Below, piece by piece: positions 46,619 through 55,082 of a stretch of DNA of 64,000 nucleotides. The notes under the pieces were generated by a model, which saw only the letters and a list, made by a program, of their open reading frames with translations, was not told where the DNA came from and ran no database searches. The position numbers and the translations under genes were made by a program. Within the stretch, counting starts at the first letter, position 1. Each line of letters opens with the position of its first letter. The stretch is from Streptomyces globisporus (lineage in GTDB: Bacteria; Actinomycetota; Actinomycetes; Streptomycetales; Streptomycetaceae). The stretch lies in contig BMTG01000016.1 in NCBI GenBank assembly GCA_014649555.1, forward strand, positions 116,628 to 180,627. The letters run 5' to 3'.

Positions 46619-47629
46619 TCAGCGTCGCTCGGCCTTGGCGCTGCGCGACATCAGCTCCTTGACCGCGACGACCGGGGACTTGCCCTCGTGGACGATCGAG
46701 ACGACGGTCTCGGTGATGGGCATGTCGACCCCGTGCCTGCGGGCCAGGTCGAGGACCGACTCGCAGGACTTGACGCCCTCGGCGGTCTGCTTGGTGACGG
46801 CGATCGTCTCCTGGAGCGTCATGCCGCGGCCGAGGTTGGTGCCGAAGGTGTGGTTCCGCGAGAGCGGCGAGGAGCAGGTGGCCACCAGGTCGCCGAGGCC
46901 GGCGAGGCCGGAGAACGTCAACGGGTCCGCGCCCATGGCCAGGCCCAGTCGGGTGGTCTCGGCGAGGCCCCGGGTGATGAGGGAGCCCTTGGTGTTGTCG
47001 CCGAGACCCATGCCGTCCGCGATGCCGACGGCGAGGCCGATGACGTTCTTCACGGCACCGCCGAGCTCGCAGCCCACCACGTCGGTGTTGGTGTACGGGC
47101 GGAAGTACGCGGTGTGGCAGGCGGCCTGGAGGCGCTGCGCGACGGACTCGTCGGAGCAGGCGACGACGGCCGCGGCGGGGCGGCGCTCCGCGATCTCCTT
47201 GGCCAGATTGGGGCCCGAGACGACGGCGATACGGTCGGCGGAGACCTTGGTGACGTCCGCGATGACCTCGCTCATCAACTCGGCGGTGCCCAGCTCGACG
47301 CCCTTCATCAGGGAGACCAGAACGGTGTCCGGCCCCAGGTGCGGGGCCCAGTCGGCGAGGTTGGCGCGCAGTGTCTGGGAGGGCACGACGAGGAAGGCGA
47401 ACTCCGCGCCGCGCAGGGCCTCGGCGGCGTCGGTGGTGGCGCGGATGGAGTCGGGGAGCGCGATGCCCGGGAGGTAGTCCGGGTTGGTGTGCGTGGTGTT
47501 GATGGCCTCGGCGACCTCGGCGCGACGGCCCCAGAGGGTGACGTCGCAGCCCGCGTCGGCGAGGATCACGGCGAAGGCCGTACCCCATGAGCCGGTTCCG
47601 AAGACGGCTGCTTTTACGGGGTGCGTCAC
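46619..47629 (-). CDS. gpsA: Glycerol-3-phosphate dehydrogenase [NAD(P)+] GpsA
   Basis: GpsA makes sn-glycerol 3-phosphate for phospholipids. The 336-residue protein has the N-terminal Rossmann motif VFGTGSWGTAFAVILADAG, GPNLAKEIAERRPAAAVVA and GGAVKNVIGLAVGIADGMGL with the catalytic Lys. Its GTG overlaps the plsC stop (GTGA), so lipid precursor genes are coupled. Confidence 0.96.
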   Translation of the reverse strand: MTHPVKAAVFGTGSWGTAFAVILADAGCDVTLWGRRAEVAEAINTTHTNPDYLPGIALPDSIRATTDAAEALRGAEFAFLVVPSQTLRANLADWAPHLGPDTVLVSLMKGVELGTAELMSEVIADVTKVSADRIAVVSGPNLAKEIAERRPAAAVVACSDESVAQRLQAACHTAYFRPYTNTDVVGCELGGAVKNVIGLAVGIADGMGLGDNTKGSLITRGLAETTRLGLAMGADPLTFSGLAGLGDLVATCSSPLSRNHTFGTNLGRGMTLQETIAVTKQTAEGVKSCESVLDLARRHGVDMPITETVVSIVHEGKSPVVAVKELMSRSAKAERR

Positions 47630-48378
47630 GTGGGTCCCTTTCCCTGGGCCCTGCGCCGTTGTTCAGCACGGGCTTTGCGGTGATCGTAGAGCTCGGCGGG
47701 CGCCTTCTCGCCGCGCAGGTCCTCCAGCTGGCGGGTGACCGCCGCCATGATGACCTCGGTCGCCTCGCGCAGCACCTCGGGCGTCGGCTCCAGGCCGTGG
47801 AAGCGGCTGAGGTCGACGGGCGGTCCGGCCTGCACCTGGAGCGTCTTGCGGGGGAAGAGCCGGAACTTGCGCTCCTCGGCGTACGGCGGCATCGCGAGGT
47901 TGGCGCCCCACTGGGCGACGGGGATGACGGGCGCCTTGGTCATCAGGGCGACCCGGGCGGCCCCGGTCTTCCCGGCCATCGGCCACATGTCGGGGTCCCG
48001 GGTGAGCGTGCCCTCGGGGTAGAAGGCGACGCACTCGCCGCGCTCGATGGCCTCCACGGCGGCCCGGAAGGCGTCCAGGGCGTTGGTGGTCTCGCGGTAG
48101 ACGGGGATCTGACCGGTGCCGCGCAGCATCATCCCGACGAACGGGGTGCGGAAGAGGCCGGCCTTCGCCAGGAGCCGGGGCACCCGCCCGGTGTTGTACT
48201 GGAAGTGACCGTAGGAGAGCGGGTCCAGATAGGAATTGTGATTGACAGCGGTGATGAATCCGCCGTCGGCCGGAATGTGCTCCATCCCCCGCCAGTCGCG
48301 CTTGAACAGAACCACCAGTGGCGGCTTGGCGATGACCGCCGCCAGGCGGTACCAGAAGCCGATTCTGCGGCGGAACAC
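47626..48378 (-). CDS. plsC: 1-acyl-sn-glycerol-3-phosphate acyltransferase
   Basis: PlsC makes phosphatidic acid from lysophosphatidate at the membrane. The 250-residue protein has the acyltransferase motif NHNSYLD (HX4D) and the FYPEGT motif, plus an N-terminal hydrophobic segment. GTG at 48378 precedes FRRRIGFWYRLAAV. It heads plsC-gpsA-ddlA; no pathway-specific regulator is visible. Confidence 0.93.
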   Translation of the reverse strand: MFRRRIGFWYRLAAVIAKPPLVVLFKRDWRGMEHIPADGGFITAVNHNSYLDPLSYGHFQYNTGRVPRLLAKAGLFRTPFVGMMLRGTGQIPVYRETTNALDAFRAAVEAIERGECVAFYPEGTLTRDPDMWPMAGKTGAARVALMTKAPVIPVAQWGANLAMPPYAEERKFRLFPRKTLQVQAGPPVDLSRFHGLEPTPEVLREATEVIMAAVTRQLEDLRGEKAPAELYDHRKARAEQRRRAQGKGPT

Positions 48379-48536
48379 TTGGATACCTTCCTTAAGGATT
48401 TCAACCTGCTGCCTGGCTACTGACGGTCAAGTCTCGCCCCAGACCCCTGCTCTGTCGAGAACACCGTACGCCTCACCTCCGGCGGCGGGCCTCCGGGTTG
48501 TCGTACCGGCAGGCGAGAATATGTCCCGACGCGTAC

Positions 48537-48546
48537 GGAGGGGGAG
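48537..48546 (+). promoter_or_regulatory. Shine-Dalgarno sequence that decides the cofC start
   Basis: GGAGGGGGAG ends 6 nt before ACG at 48553, whereas no ATG, GTG or TTG occurs in frame upstream of the conserved N-terminus. Confidence 0.65.
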
Positions 48547-48552
48547 ATCGCC

Positions 48553-49212
48553 ACGAACACCGATCCGGCCGGGACCTGGTCCCTGGTCGTTCCGCTGAAG
48601 CCGCTCGCCCGGGCCAAGAGCCGCCTGGGGCGGGCGGCGGGAGAGGATGCGCGGCCCCTGCTGGCCCTGGCGTTCGCCCAGGACACGGTGGCCGCGGCGC
48701 TGGCCTGCCCCCGGGTGCGGGATGTGGTGGTCGTCACGGACGACGCCGTGGCCGCGGCGGCCCTTTCCGCGCTCGGGGCGCGGATCGTGCCGGACGCTCC
48801 GGGGGCCGGGCTCAACGCGGCGCTGGCACATGGCGCGCGCTCGGCGCGGGCCCTGCGGCCGGCCGCCGCGGTGGCCGCGCTCAACGCGGATCTGCCGGCG
48901 CTGCGCAGCGGTGAATTGGCGCGGGTGCTCGATTTTGCCTCCGCTTTTCCCAGCGCTTTTCTCCGGGACTCGGCGGGAATCGGAACGACATTTCTGGCAG
49001 CTACGAGCGGTGCGGAATTCCGTCCGGCTTTCGGTGGTCCGTCCGCATCCCGGCATCTGGCGTCGGGAGCGGCGGAAATAGCGCTGTCCGGTGTCGACTC
49101 GGTGCGCCGGGACGTGGATACGGGCGAGGACCTGCGGGTCGCCCTGACCTTGGGGGTGGGGCCGCACACGGCGCGGCTCGCGGCCGTGCCCGCCGTCGCC
49201 CGTGACCGATAG
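48553..49212 (+). CDS. cofC: 2-phospho-L-lactate guanylyltransferase CofC, probable ACG start
   Basis: CofC activates 2-phospholactate (or phosphoenolpyruvate) with GTP in F420 synthesis. The protein has the family N-terminus LVVPLKPLARAKSRLGRAAG, DVVVVTDDAVAAAA, ALNADLPALR and SADLRVAL-like EDLRVALTLG. The frame is open from 48424, but the first ATG/GTG/TTG in frame is at 48688, inside the conserved nucleotide-binding part. ACG at 48553 has an ideal ribosome site, so it is taken as the start (219 residues). A sequence error or ATG-to-ACG change is the alternative. Confidence 0.8.
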   Translation, partial: TNTDPAGTWSLVVPLKPLARAKSRLGRAAGEDARPLLALAFAQDTVAAALACPRVRDVVVVTDDAVAAAALSALGARIVPDAPGAGLNAALAHGARSARALRPAAAVAALNADLPALRSGELARVLDFASAFPSAFLRDSAGIGTTFLAATSGAEFRPAFGGPSASRHLASGAAEIALSGVDSVRRDVDTGEDLRVALTLGVGPHTARLAAVPAVARDR

Positions 49213-49215
49213 GCT
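49210..49215 (+). promoter_or_regulatory. -10 box of a leaderless small gene
   Basis: TAGGCT overlaps the cofC stop codon and lies 7 nt before the ATG at 49223, which lacks a ribosome site. The same hexamer precedes the DUF3515 gene. Confidence 0.5.
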
Positions 49216-49222
49216 GCCGCCC

Positions 49223-49426
49223 ATGCAGGCGACCTCGTACACGTACGATCCCGAGACCCGTGGCGGCAGTGTGCTGCTGGACGACGGCACCCCGGTGGAG
49301 TTCGACGCCGCGGCCTTCGACGCGGGCGGTCTGCTGCTGCTGCGCCCGGGTCAGCGGGTGCGCATCGAGGGCGAGGGCGAGGGGACGGCCCTGCGGATCA
49401 CGCTGGTGACTCTGCAGACGTTCTGA
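49223..49426 (+). CDS. Small cold-shock-domain-like protein, unrecognised
   Basis: The 67-residue protein MQATSYTYDPETRGGSVLLD...TPVEFDAAAFDAGGLLLLRPGQRVRIEGEGEG has a beta-rich pattern like a cold-shock fold (GGSVLLDDG, RPGQRVRIEG), but the RNP motifs are weak. The role may be nucleic-acid binding; this is inference. A GTG at 49202 lies inside cofC, but the -10-like TAGGCT and the position of the fold favour the ATG at 49223. It faces hupS across a terminator. Confidence 0.65.
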   Translation: MQATSYTYDPETRGGSVLLDDGTPVEFDAAAFDAGGLLLLRPGQRVRIEGEGEGTALRITLVTLQTF

Positions 49427-49474
49427 GCAGACGTTCCAACAGGCGCTTGGGCCGAACGGGGCCCGGACAGCCCG

Positions 49475-49508
49475 CGGGCCGGGCTCCCCCGGAGGGGAGC
49501 CCGGCCCG
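49475..49508 (-). terminator. Terminator downstream of hupS
   Basis: A 15-bp stem (CGGGCCGGGCTCCCC/GGGGAGCCCGGCCCG) with a 4-nt loop lies between the small gene and hupS and can serve both strands. Confidence 0.75.
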
Positions 49509-49541
49509 GCGCGTTGTGAGGAGCGGGCGGGTGCCCGGGGC

Positions 49542-50195
49542 TCACTTCTTGCGTGCGGTGGCCTTCTTGGCCGTGGTCTTGCGCGCCGTGGTCTTCTTCG
49601 CGGGCGCCTTCTTCGCCGTCGCCTTCTTGGCGGGCGCGGTCTTCTTGGCGGTGGCCGTGGCCTTCTTGGCCGGGGTGGCCTTCTTCGCGGCCGCGGACGT
49701 CTTCTTCGCCGTCGCGGTCGTCTTCTTGGCCGTGGTCTTCTTGGCGGCGGTGGTCTTCGCCGCCGTCGTCTTCTTGGCGGTGGTCTTCTTCGCCGTGGCC
49801 TTCTTGGCGGCCGACTTCTTGGCGGCGGCGGCCTTCACCGTCGTACGGGCGGCGGAAGATCCGCCCGAGAGGCTGCCCTTGGGGGCCTTCTTGACGGCCA
49901 CGTCGTTCTTGGGGAGCTTCTTCGAGCCGCTCACCAGGTCCTTGAAGCCCTGGCCCGCGCGGAAGCGGGGCACCGAGGTCTTCTTGACCCGGACGCGCTC
50001 ACCCGTCTGCGGGTTGCGGGCGTACCGGGCGGGACGGTCGACCTTCTCGAACGAACCGAAGCCGGTGACCGAGACACGGTCCCCGGCGACAACGGCACGG
50101 ACGATCGCGTCGAGTACCGCGTCGACGGCGTCCGCGGCCTGCTGACGGCCGCCGACCTTGTCGGCAATCGCTTCTACGAGCTGCGCCTTGTTCAC
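49542..50195 (-). CDS. hupS: HU-like nucleoid protein HupS with Lys-rich tail
   Basis: HupS binds and compacts DNA; in S. coelicolor it is the sporulation-associated HU. The 217-residue protein has an HU domain (residues about 1-95: MNKAQLVEAIADKVGGRQQA, VTGFGSFEKVDRPARYARN) and a long tail of Lys/Ala/Thr repeats (AKKTTAKK units) like histone H1. The tail is typical of actinobacterial HU proteins. It is monocistronic. Confidence 0.95.
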   Translation of the reverse strand: MNKAQLVEAIADKVGGRQQAADAVDAVLDAIVRAVVAGDRVSVTGFGSFEKVDRPARYARNPQTGERVRVKKTSVPRFRAGQGFKDLVSGSKKLPKNDVAVKKAPKGSLSGGSSAARTTVKAAAAKKSAAKKATAKKTTAKKTTAAKTTAAKKTTAKKTTATAKKTSAAAKKATPAKKATATAKKTAPAKKATAKKAPAKKTTARKTTAKKATARKK

Positions 50196-50337
50196 GTCTT
50201 CCCCTTCGGAGACATTGCCAGAACGAAAGTGTTCAAGCTTTTTCGCACGTTAGGCAGATATATACCGCAAATCAAACACGAAACGGGCTAATCACCCTAG
50301 TGCCGCAACGAAGTCGACCGATGCGCAGTTCCACGTG

Positions 50338-50565
50338 TCAGTCACCTTCGGGGAATCGGCCCTCATCGAGGTCCTTCATCAACCGGTCCAGACGCCTTGC
50401 CGCGTCTGGGAGATCGTGCTTCGCCGCGGCCGTGACGACCAGCAGCTTCCGGGTCAGCGCCATCCGTACGCCCTCCGGGACTTGCAGTGCACGCACCTTC
50501 GCGTGCGCTTCCTTCAATCGGTCGGCGACTTGGCCGTAGAGCTTGAGTTGGCTGTCGCGTTCCAT
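50338..50565 (-). CDS. Small conserved actinobacterial protein, function unknown
   Basis: The 75-residue product begins MERDSQLKLYGQVADRLKEA and is mostly helical with charged residues. It resembles a small conserved protein between hupS and leuD in other Streptomyces. No domain is recognised. ATG at 50565 was chosen since the upstream part of the frame lacks conserved features. Confidence 0.8.
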   Translation of the reverse strand: MERDSQLKLYGQVADRLKEAHAKVRALQVPEGVRMALTRKLLVVTAAAKHDLPDAARRLDRLMKDLDEGRFPEGD

Positions 50566-50620
50566 GCACCGATTGTGCCATCTGGGGCGAGTTGTCGCCC
50601 GACGGGGTCTCAACAAGCGA

Positions 50621-50652
50621 CTGCGCCCCCTGCCGGGAGGCAGGGGGCGCAG
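50621..50652 (-). terminator. Terminator downstream of leuD
   Basis: A perfect 14-bp inverted repeat (CTGCGCCCCCTGCC) with a 4-nt loop lies 18 nt after the leuD stop. Confidence 0.8.
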
Positions 50653-50669
50653 TCCTGGAAAAGCGCTGC

Positions 50670-51263
50670 TCAGGCGGCAATGGTACGCGGCTTGAAGGCG
50701 GGCCTGGACGCCTCGTACGCGGCGATGTCCGCTTCGTTCTGAAGGGTGAGGCTGATGTCGTCGAGGCCGTTCAGCAGCCGCCAGCGGGCATTCTCGTCCA
50801 GCTCGAAGTCGGCGGTGACGCCCTCGGCGCGGACCTGTCGCGCCTCCAGGTCGACGGTCACCTCGGCGGTCGGGTCGGCCTCCGTCAGCTCCCAGAGGGC
50901 GTCGACGACCTTCTGCTCCAGCACCACCGTGAGCAGGCCGTTCTTCAGCGAGTTGCCGCGGAAGATGTCGGCGAAGCGGGAGGAGATGACCGTCTTGAAG
51001 CCGTAGTTCTGCAGGGCCCAGACCGCGTGTTCGCGGGAGGAGCCCGTACCGAAGTCGGGGCCGGCGACCAGGACCGAGGCGCCCTCGCGCTCGGGGCGGT
51101 TGAGGACGAAGTTCTCGTCCTTGCGCCAGGCTTCGAAGAGGCCGTCCTCGAACCCGTCGCGGGTGACCTTCTTCAGCCAGTGGGCGGGGATGATCTGGTC
51201 GGTGTCGACGTTGCTGCGGCGCAGCGGGACGACCCGGCCGGTGTGCGTGGTGAAGGCTTCCAT
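50670..51263 (-). CDS. leuD: 3-isopropylmalate dehydratase small subunit LeuD
   Basis: LeuD pairs with LeuC to isomerise isopropylmalate in leucine synthesis. The 197-residue protein has [36 protein letters not shown] and [17 protein letters not shown]. It follows leuC by 2 nt, an obvious operon, and ends with a terminator. Confidence 0.97.
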   Translation of the reverse strand: MEAFTTHTGRVVPLRRSNVDTDQIIPAHWLKKVTRDGFEDGLFEAWRKDENFVLNRPEREGASVLVAGPDFGTGSSREHAVWALQNYGFKTVISSRFADIFRGNSLKNGLLTVVLEQKVVDALWELTEADPTAEVTVDLEARQVRAEGVTADFELDENARWRLLNGLDDISLTLQNEADIAAYEASRPAFKPRTIAA

Positions 51264-51265
51264 GG

Positions 51266-52693
51266 CTATCGGACTCCGGCGGGGGTACGGGCGTCGGACA
51301 GGTCGGCGGGCGAGGCCAGATGGCCCAGTACCGCGGTGGCGGCGGCGACCTGGGGAGAGACCAGGTGGGTGCGGCCGCCCTTGCCCTGCCTGCCCTCGAA
51401 GTTGCGGTTCGAGGTGGAGGCGGAGCGCTCGCCGGGGGCCAGCTGGTCGGGGTTCATGCCGAGGCACATCGAGCAACCCGCGTGCCGCCATTCGGCGCCG
51501 GCCTCGGTGAAGACCTTGTCCAGGCCCTCCGAGACGGCCTGGAGGGCGACCCGGACCGACCCGGGGACGACCAGCATCCGTACTCCGTCGGCGACTTTGC
51601 GGCCGTCCAGGATCGAGGCCGCGTTGCGCAGGTCCTCGATGCGGCCGTTGGTGCACGATCCTACGAAGACGGTGTCGACGCTGATCTCGCGCAGCGGCTG
51701 TCCGGCGGTCAACCCCATGTACTCCAGAGCCTTTTCGGCGGCGTACCGCTCCGAGGCGTCCTCGTACGAAGCCGGGTCGGGGACGCTGGCCGACAGGGGC
51801 GCGCCCTGGCCGGGGTTGGTGCCCCAGGTGACGAACGGAGCCAGCTCGGCGGCGTCGATGACGACCTCGGCGTCGAACACGGCGTCGTCGTCGGAGCGCA
51901 GGGTGTTCCAGTACGCGACGGCGGCGTCCCAGTCCTCGCCCTGCGGGGCGTGGTCGCGGCCCTTGAGGTAGTCGAAGGTGGTGGCGTCGGGGGCGATCAT
52001 GCCGGCGCGGGCGCCCGCCTCGATCGACATGTTGCAGATGGTCATCCGGGCCTCCATCGAGAGCTTCTCGATGGCGGAGCCGCGGTATTCGAGGATGTAG
52101 CCCTGGCCGCCGCCGGTGCCGATCCGGGCGATGATCGCCAGGATCAGGTCCTTCGCGGTGACCTCGTCGGGCAGGTCGCCCTCGACGGTGATGGCCATGG
52201 TCTTCGGGCGGGCCAGCGGCAGCGTCTGGGTGGCCAGGACGTGCTCGACCTGGCTGGTGCCGATGCCGAACGCCAGCGCGCCGAACGCGCCGTGCGTCGA
52301 GGTGTGGGAGTCGCCGCAGACCACGGTGGTGCCGGGCTGGGTCAGCCCCAGCTGCGGTCCCACCACGTGGACGACGCCCTGCTCGACGTCGCCGAGCGGG
52401 TGCAGCCGCACGCCGAAGTCCGCGCAGTTCTTGCGCAGCGTCTCCAGCTGGGCGCGGGAGACGGGGTCCGCGATCGGCTTGTCGATGTCGAGGGTCGGGG
52501 TGTTGTGGTCCTCGGTGGCGATGGTGAGGTCGAGGCGCCGTACCGGGCGTCCGGCCTGCCGCAGTCCGTCGAAGGCCTGCGGGCTGGTCACCTCGTGCAG
52601 CAGGTGCAGATCGATGAAGAGAAGGTCGGGCTCGCCCTCCGCGCGCCGGACGACGTGGTCGTCCCAGACCTTCTCCGCGAGTGTCCTACCCAT
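51266..52693 (-). CDS. leuC: 3-isopropylmalate dehydratase large subunit LeuC
   Basis: LeuC is an aconitase-family iron-sulfur enzyme. The 475-residue protein has [20 protein letters not shown], the cluster ligand Cys in FVGSCTNGR, and the [20 protein letters not shown] pair of cysteines. It is divergent from ndgR, which in S. coelicolor regulates leuCD. Confidence 0.97.
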   Translation of the reverse strand: MGRTLAEKVWDDHVVRRAEGEPDLLFIDLHLLHEVTSPQAFDGLRQAGRPVRRLDLTIATEDHNTPTLDIDKPIADPVSRAQLETLRKNCADFGVRLHPLGDVEQGVVHVVGPQLGLTQPGTTVVCGDSHTSTHGAFGALAFGIGTSQVEHVLATQTLPLARPKTMAITVEGDLPDEVTAKDLILAIIARIGTGGGQGYILEYRGSAIEKLSMEARMTICNMSIEAGARAGMIAPDATTFDYLKGRDHAPQGEDWDAAVAYWNTLRSDDDAVFDAEVVIDAAELAPFVTWGTNPGQGAPLSASVPDPASYEDASERYAAEKALEYMGLTAGQPLREISVDTVFVGSCTNGRIEDLRNAASILDGRKVADGVRMLVVPGSVRVALQAVSEGLDKVFTEAGAEWRHAGCSMCLGMNPDQLAPGERSASTSNRNFEGRQGKGGRTHLVSPQVAAATAVLGHLASPADLSDARTPAGVR

Positions 52694-52834
52694 CGCTTTC
52701 CCTCCGGCCGGCGTCTTCGCCGGCCCAACTAGAGATCGGTGCGCCTCCGTCCGGACCCCCGTGCGGGGCGGTGGCTACGAGCCGTCGTGCGGCCGCTTCT
52801 ACAGGTTCGCAACTTCCGCCGAAAATTGAACTTG

Positions 52835-52853
52835 CGTTTCACAGAGTGAGACG
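52835..52853. promoter_or_regulatory. Candidate IclR-type operator between leuC and ndgR
   Basis: CGTTTCAC and GTGAGACG form an 8-bp inverted repeat with a 3-nt spacer (one mismatch) in the leuC-ndgR intergenic region. NdgR is known to bind upstream of leuC; this site is a guess from symmetry. Confidence 0.5.
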
Positions 52854-52866
52854 GGAGTATCGTCGT

Positions 52867-53583
52867 ATGGACAACTCTAGCGGCGTCGGCGTTCTCGACA
52901 AGGCAGCTCTGGTATTGAGCGCCCTGGAGTCCGGTCCGGCCACCCTCGCCGGGCTGGTCGCGGCGACCGGGCTCGCACGGCCCACGGCCCACCGACTGGC
53001 CGTGGCACTGGAACACCACCGGATGGTGGCGAGGGATATGCAGGGCCGGTTCATTCTCGGCCCCCGGCTGTCGGAACTGGCGGCCGCGGCGGGCGAGGAC
53101 CGCCTGCTGGCCACGGCCGGACCGGTGCTCACCCACCTGCGCGACATCACCGGCGAGAGCGCGCAGCTCTACCGCCGGCAGGGCGACATGCGTATCTGTG
53201 TGGCGGCGGCGGAACGGCTGTCCGGACTCCGGGACACGGTGCCGGTCGGCTCCACGCTCACGATGAAGGCGGGCTCCTCCGCCCAGATCCTGATGGCCTG
53301 GGAGGAGCCGGAGCGCCTGCACCGGGGCCTCCAGGGCGCCCGGTTCACGGCGACGGCGCTCTCCGGCGTACGGCGGCGGGGCTGGGCCCAGTCGATCGGC
53401 GAGCGCGAGCCGGGCGTCGCCTCGGTCTCGGCTCCGGTGCGCGGCCCGTCGAACCGGGTGGTCGCCGCGGTCTCGATCTCCGGGCCCATCGAGCGGCTGA
53501 CCCGCCACCCGGGCCGGATGCACGCCCAGGCGGTCATCGACTCGGCGGCACGGCTGAGCGAGGCCCTGCGCCGCAGCGGCTGA
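52867..53583 (+). CDS. ndgR: IclR-family regulator NdgR
   Basis: NdgR controls leucine and other amino acid genes and antibiotic synthesis in Streptomyces. The 238-residue protein begins MDNSSGVGVLDKAALVLSAL with a winged helix (VAATGLARPTAHRLAVALEH) and the IclR ligand domain (GESAQLYRRQGDMRICVAAA, VASVSAPVRGPSNRVVAAVS). Length and divergent position to leuC match the known gene. Confidence 0.95.
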   Translation: MDNSSGVGVLDKAALVLSALESGPATLAGLVAATGLARPTAHRLAVALEHHRMVARDMQGRFILGPRLSELAAAAGEDRLLATAGPVLTHLRDITGESAQLYRRQGDMRICVAAAERLSGLRDTVPVGSTLTMKAGSSAQILMAWEEPERLHRGLQGARFTATALSGVRRRGWAQSIGEREPGVASVSAPVRGPSNRVVAAVSISGPIERLTRHPGRMHAQAVIDSAARLSEALRRSG

Positions 53584-53591
53584 CCCTGCCG

Positions 53592-54003
53592 CTACTCCCC
53601 CTCCCCCTCTCCGGTAGGCCGCCCCAGCGTCGTGGCGGCCGTTTTCTTTGCTCCGGCCCGCCGCTCGGAGGACCGGCGGGCCAGCCGGTCCGCACCGCGG
53701 CGGCCCCCGTGCGGCGATCGGCAGCACTCCGGTGGCCGCGGCCAGTCCGAAGGGCGGCATGTCGGCGTAGACGGACTCGTAGCCGCCCTCGGGCACCACA
53801 TAGGTCTCGTGCCAGAGCCCCACGTGCTGCCGGGACTTCCTCTCCTTGCGGTTGATGACCACCCAGGCCTTGCGATGGAACATGCCGGGAGCGGCCGCGT
53901 AGGCGTACAGCTTCTCCTTGGACTCCCAGTACTGGGCGACGCAGTACGTCCGGGGCGAGCCGGTGAGCAGCGTGCAGCCGAGCAGCCCCCGGTCCTTGTC
54001 CTG
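53592..54003 (-). pseudogene. Truncated DUF4188-family gene remnant
   Basis: On the minus strand the frame gives DKDRGLLGCTLLTGSPRTYC, QYWESKEKLYAYAAAPGMFH, HVGLWHETYVVPEGGYESVY and ADMPPFGLAAATGVLPIA. This matches the C-terminal part of DUF4188 proteins; the N-terminal half is missing at about 54003. After PIA, a frame change near 53715 restores HGGRRGADRLARRSSERRAG, ending at 53592. Both a 5' deletion and a frameshift make it a pseudogene. Confidence 0.8.
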
Positions 54004-54459
54004 CGATCACGTACTACCTACGGGAGGGGCTGCTGCCGGCGGGGCTGCGGGTGAGCGCGACGCAGGGCGCGCTCTGAGTTCTGCCGCACGGCCCGTCGCC
54101 CGAGGAGGACACGCCGGAGACCGCCGTCGCCCGCGCCCATGTGACGCAGCCGCTCACGGAGTTGGGGTGGTCGACCGTTCTGGAGCTCGGTGACCTCTCC
54201 CCCGTCCACCGGTCGCTGGTCGCGTCGGTGGCCACGCTCGTACGGCTCGGATATCCGTGTGACATCGGCTACTTGACCCGGCAGGCCCGGATCATGGAGC
54301 AGGCCGCGGTGCACGATCTGGACGAGATGGAGGCGTACAAGTCGGAGGCCGAGCAGGTCGAGAAGGCCGTCGCGTCGGCGGTGCTGTACGAACCCGCTGC
54401 TGATGTCCCTGCGGCGGCTGGCCCAGAGTGAGGAGTCGGCCCGTCGGTACGGCCTGTGA
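54003..54459 (+). pseudogene. Truncated MerR-family regulator remnant
   Basis: The plus strand starts abruptly with ITYYLREGLLPAGLRVSATQ, the HTH of MerR-type regulators that lack their start, then a stop. After a gap the C-terminal part follows in another frame: LPHGPSPEEDTPETAVARAH, LTELGWSTVLELGDLSPVHR and AVASAVLYEP. A last frame shift gives LLMSLRRLAQSEESARRYGL. So there is a 5' truncation, an internal deletion and a frameshift. It sits head to head with the DUF4188 remnant. Confidence 0.8.
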
Positions 54460-54464
54460 CAGGA

Positions 54465-54494
54465 AAAGGCCCTTCACCTCGGTGAAGGGCCTTT
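54465..54494. terminator. Terminator of the tRNA cluster
   Basis: A 14-bp stem (AAAGGCCCTTCACC/GGTGAAGGGCCTTT) with a 2-nt loop lies 17 nt beyond the last tRNA gene on the minus strand. Confidence 0.85.
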
Positions 54495-54510
54495 CCGTAC
54501 TGCTCTGTTG

Positions 54511-54583
54511 TACCCCCGACCGGATTCGAACCGGCGCTACTGCCGTGAGAGGGCAGCGTGCTAGGCCGCTACACAACGGGGGC
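54511..54583 (-). tRNA. tRNA-Glu (anticodon CTC)
   Basis: The 73-nt sequence folds with the 7-bp acceptor stem GCCCCCG/CGGGGGT, anticodon stem CTGCC/GGCAG and loop CTCTCAC, anticodon CTC, and the T arm GGTTCGAATCC. The 3' CCA is not encoded. It is the fifth and last tRNA of the cluster. Confidence 0.95.
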
Positions 54584-54603
54584 GTGGTTACTGCTGACTT
54601 GCG

Positions 54604-54675
54604 CTGGGCTACCAGGACTCGAACCTAGAATGACGGTACCAGAAACCGTAGTGTTGCCAATTACACCATAGCCCA
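54604..54675 (-). tRNA. tRNA-Gln (anticodon CTG)
   Basis: The 72-nt sequence has acceptor stem TGGGCTA/TAGCCCA, anticodon stem ACGGT/ACCGT and loop TTCTGGT, anticodon CTG, and T arm GGTTCGAGTCC. CCA is not encoded. Confidence 0.95.
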
Positions 54676-54687
54676 TGGTGAGACAAG

Positions 54688-54760
54688 TACCCCCGACCGG
54701 ATTCGAACCGGCGCTACTGCCGTGAGAGGGCAGCGTGCTAGGCCGCTACACAACGGGGGC
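54688..54760 (-). tRNA. tRNA-Glu (anticodon CTC), second copy
   Basis: Identical in sequence to the tRNA-Glu at 54511-54583, with anticodon CTC. Confidence 0.95.
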
Positions 54761-54822
54761 CCTAGCGATCCTGCATCGAGAGCGATGGGTGCGACCCATA
54801 ATGTTCTCGCGGGAAGGATCTG

Positions 54823-54895
54823 TACCCCCGACCGGATTCGAACCGGCGCTACTGCCGTGAGAGGGCAGCGTGCTAGGCCGCTACACAACGGGGGC
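54823..54895 (-). tRNA. tRNA-Glu (anticodon CTC), third copy
   Basis: Identical in sequence to the other two tRNA-Glu genes. The spacer to the preceding copy is 62 nt. Confidence 0.95.
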
Positions 54896-54922
54896 TTGTC
54901 CTGCTGGTCTTGCTGTACTGCG

Positions 54923-54994
54923 CTGGGCTACCAGGACTCGAACCTAGAATGACGGTACCAGAAACCGTAGTGTTGCCAATTACACCATAGCCCA
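54923..54994 (-). tRNA. tRNA-Gln (anticodon CTG), first in the transcript
   Basis: Identical in sequence to the tRNA-Gln at 54604-54675. It is the promoter-proximal member of the five-gene cluster Gln-Glu-Glu-Gln-Glu. Confidence 0.95.
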
Positions 54995-55082
54995 CTGAAA
55001 TGCAACCCCTGGTGGGGGCTTCACTTCTGTCTGCGCTTCCCGGCCGGATCTTTCGGCCCGCTCGGGCGGCGCAGAAAGAACA

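Noticed and set aside
48521-48598. ATG at 48521 as the start of cofC
   Set aside because: It is in a different frame and reaches a stop after about 25 Arg/Pro-rich codons without CofC features.
54661-54952. Open frames with CSGLARCPLTAVAPVRIRSG-like repeats
   Set aside because: They are translations of the tRNA-Glu sequence and have no protein meaning.
54511-54994. Repeated 70-nt units that look like a repeat array
   Set aside because: They fold as tRNA-Glu and tRNA-Gln with intact anticodon and T arms. They are tRNA genes, not CRISPR.
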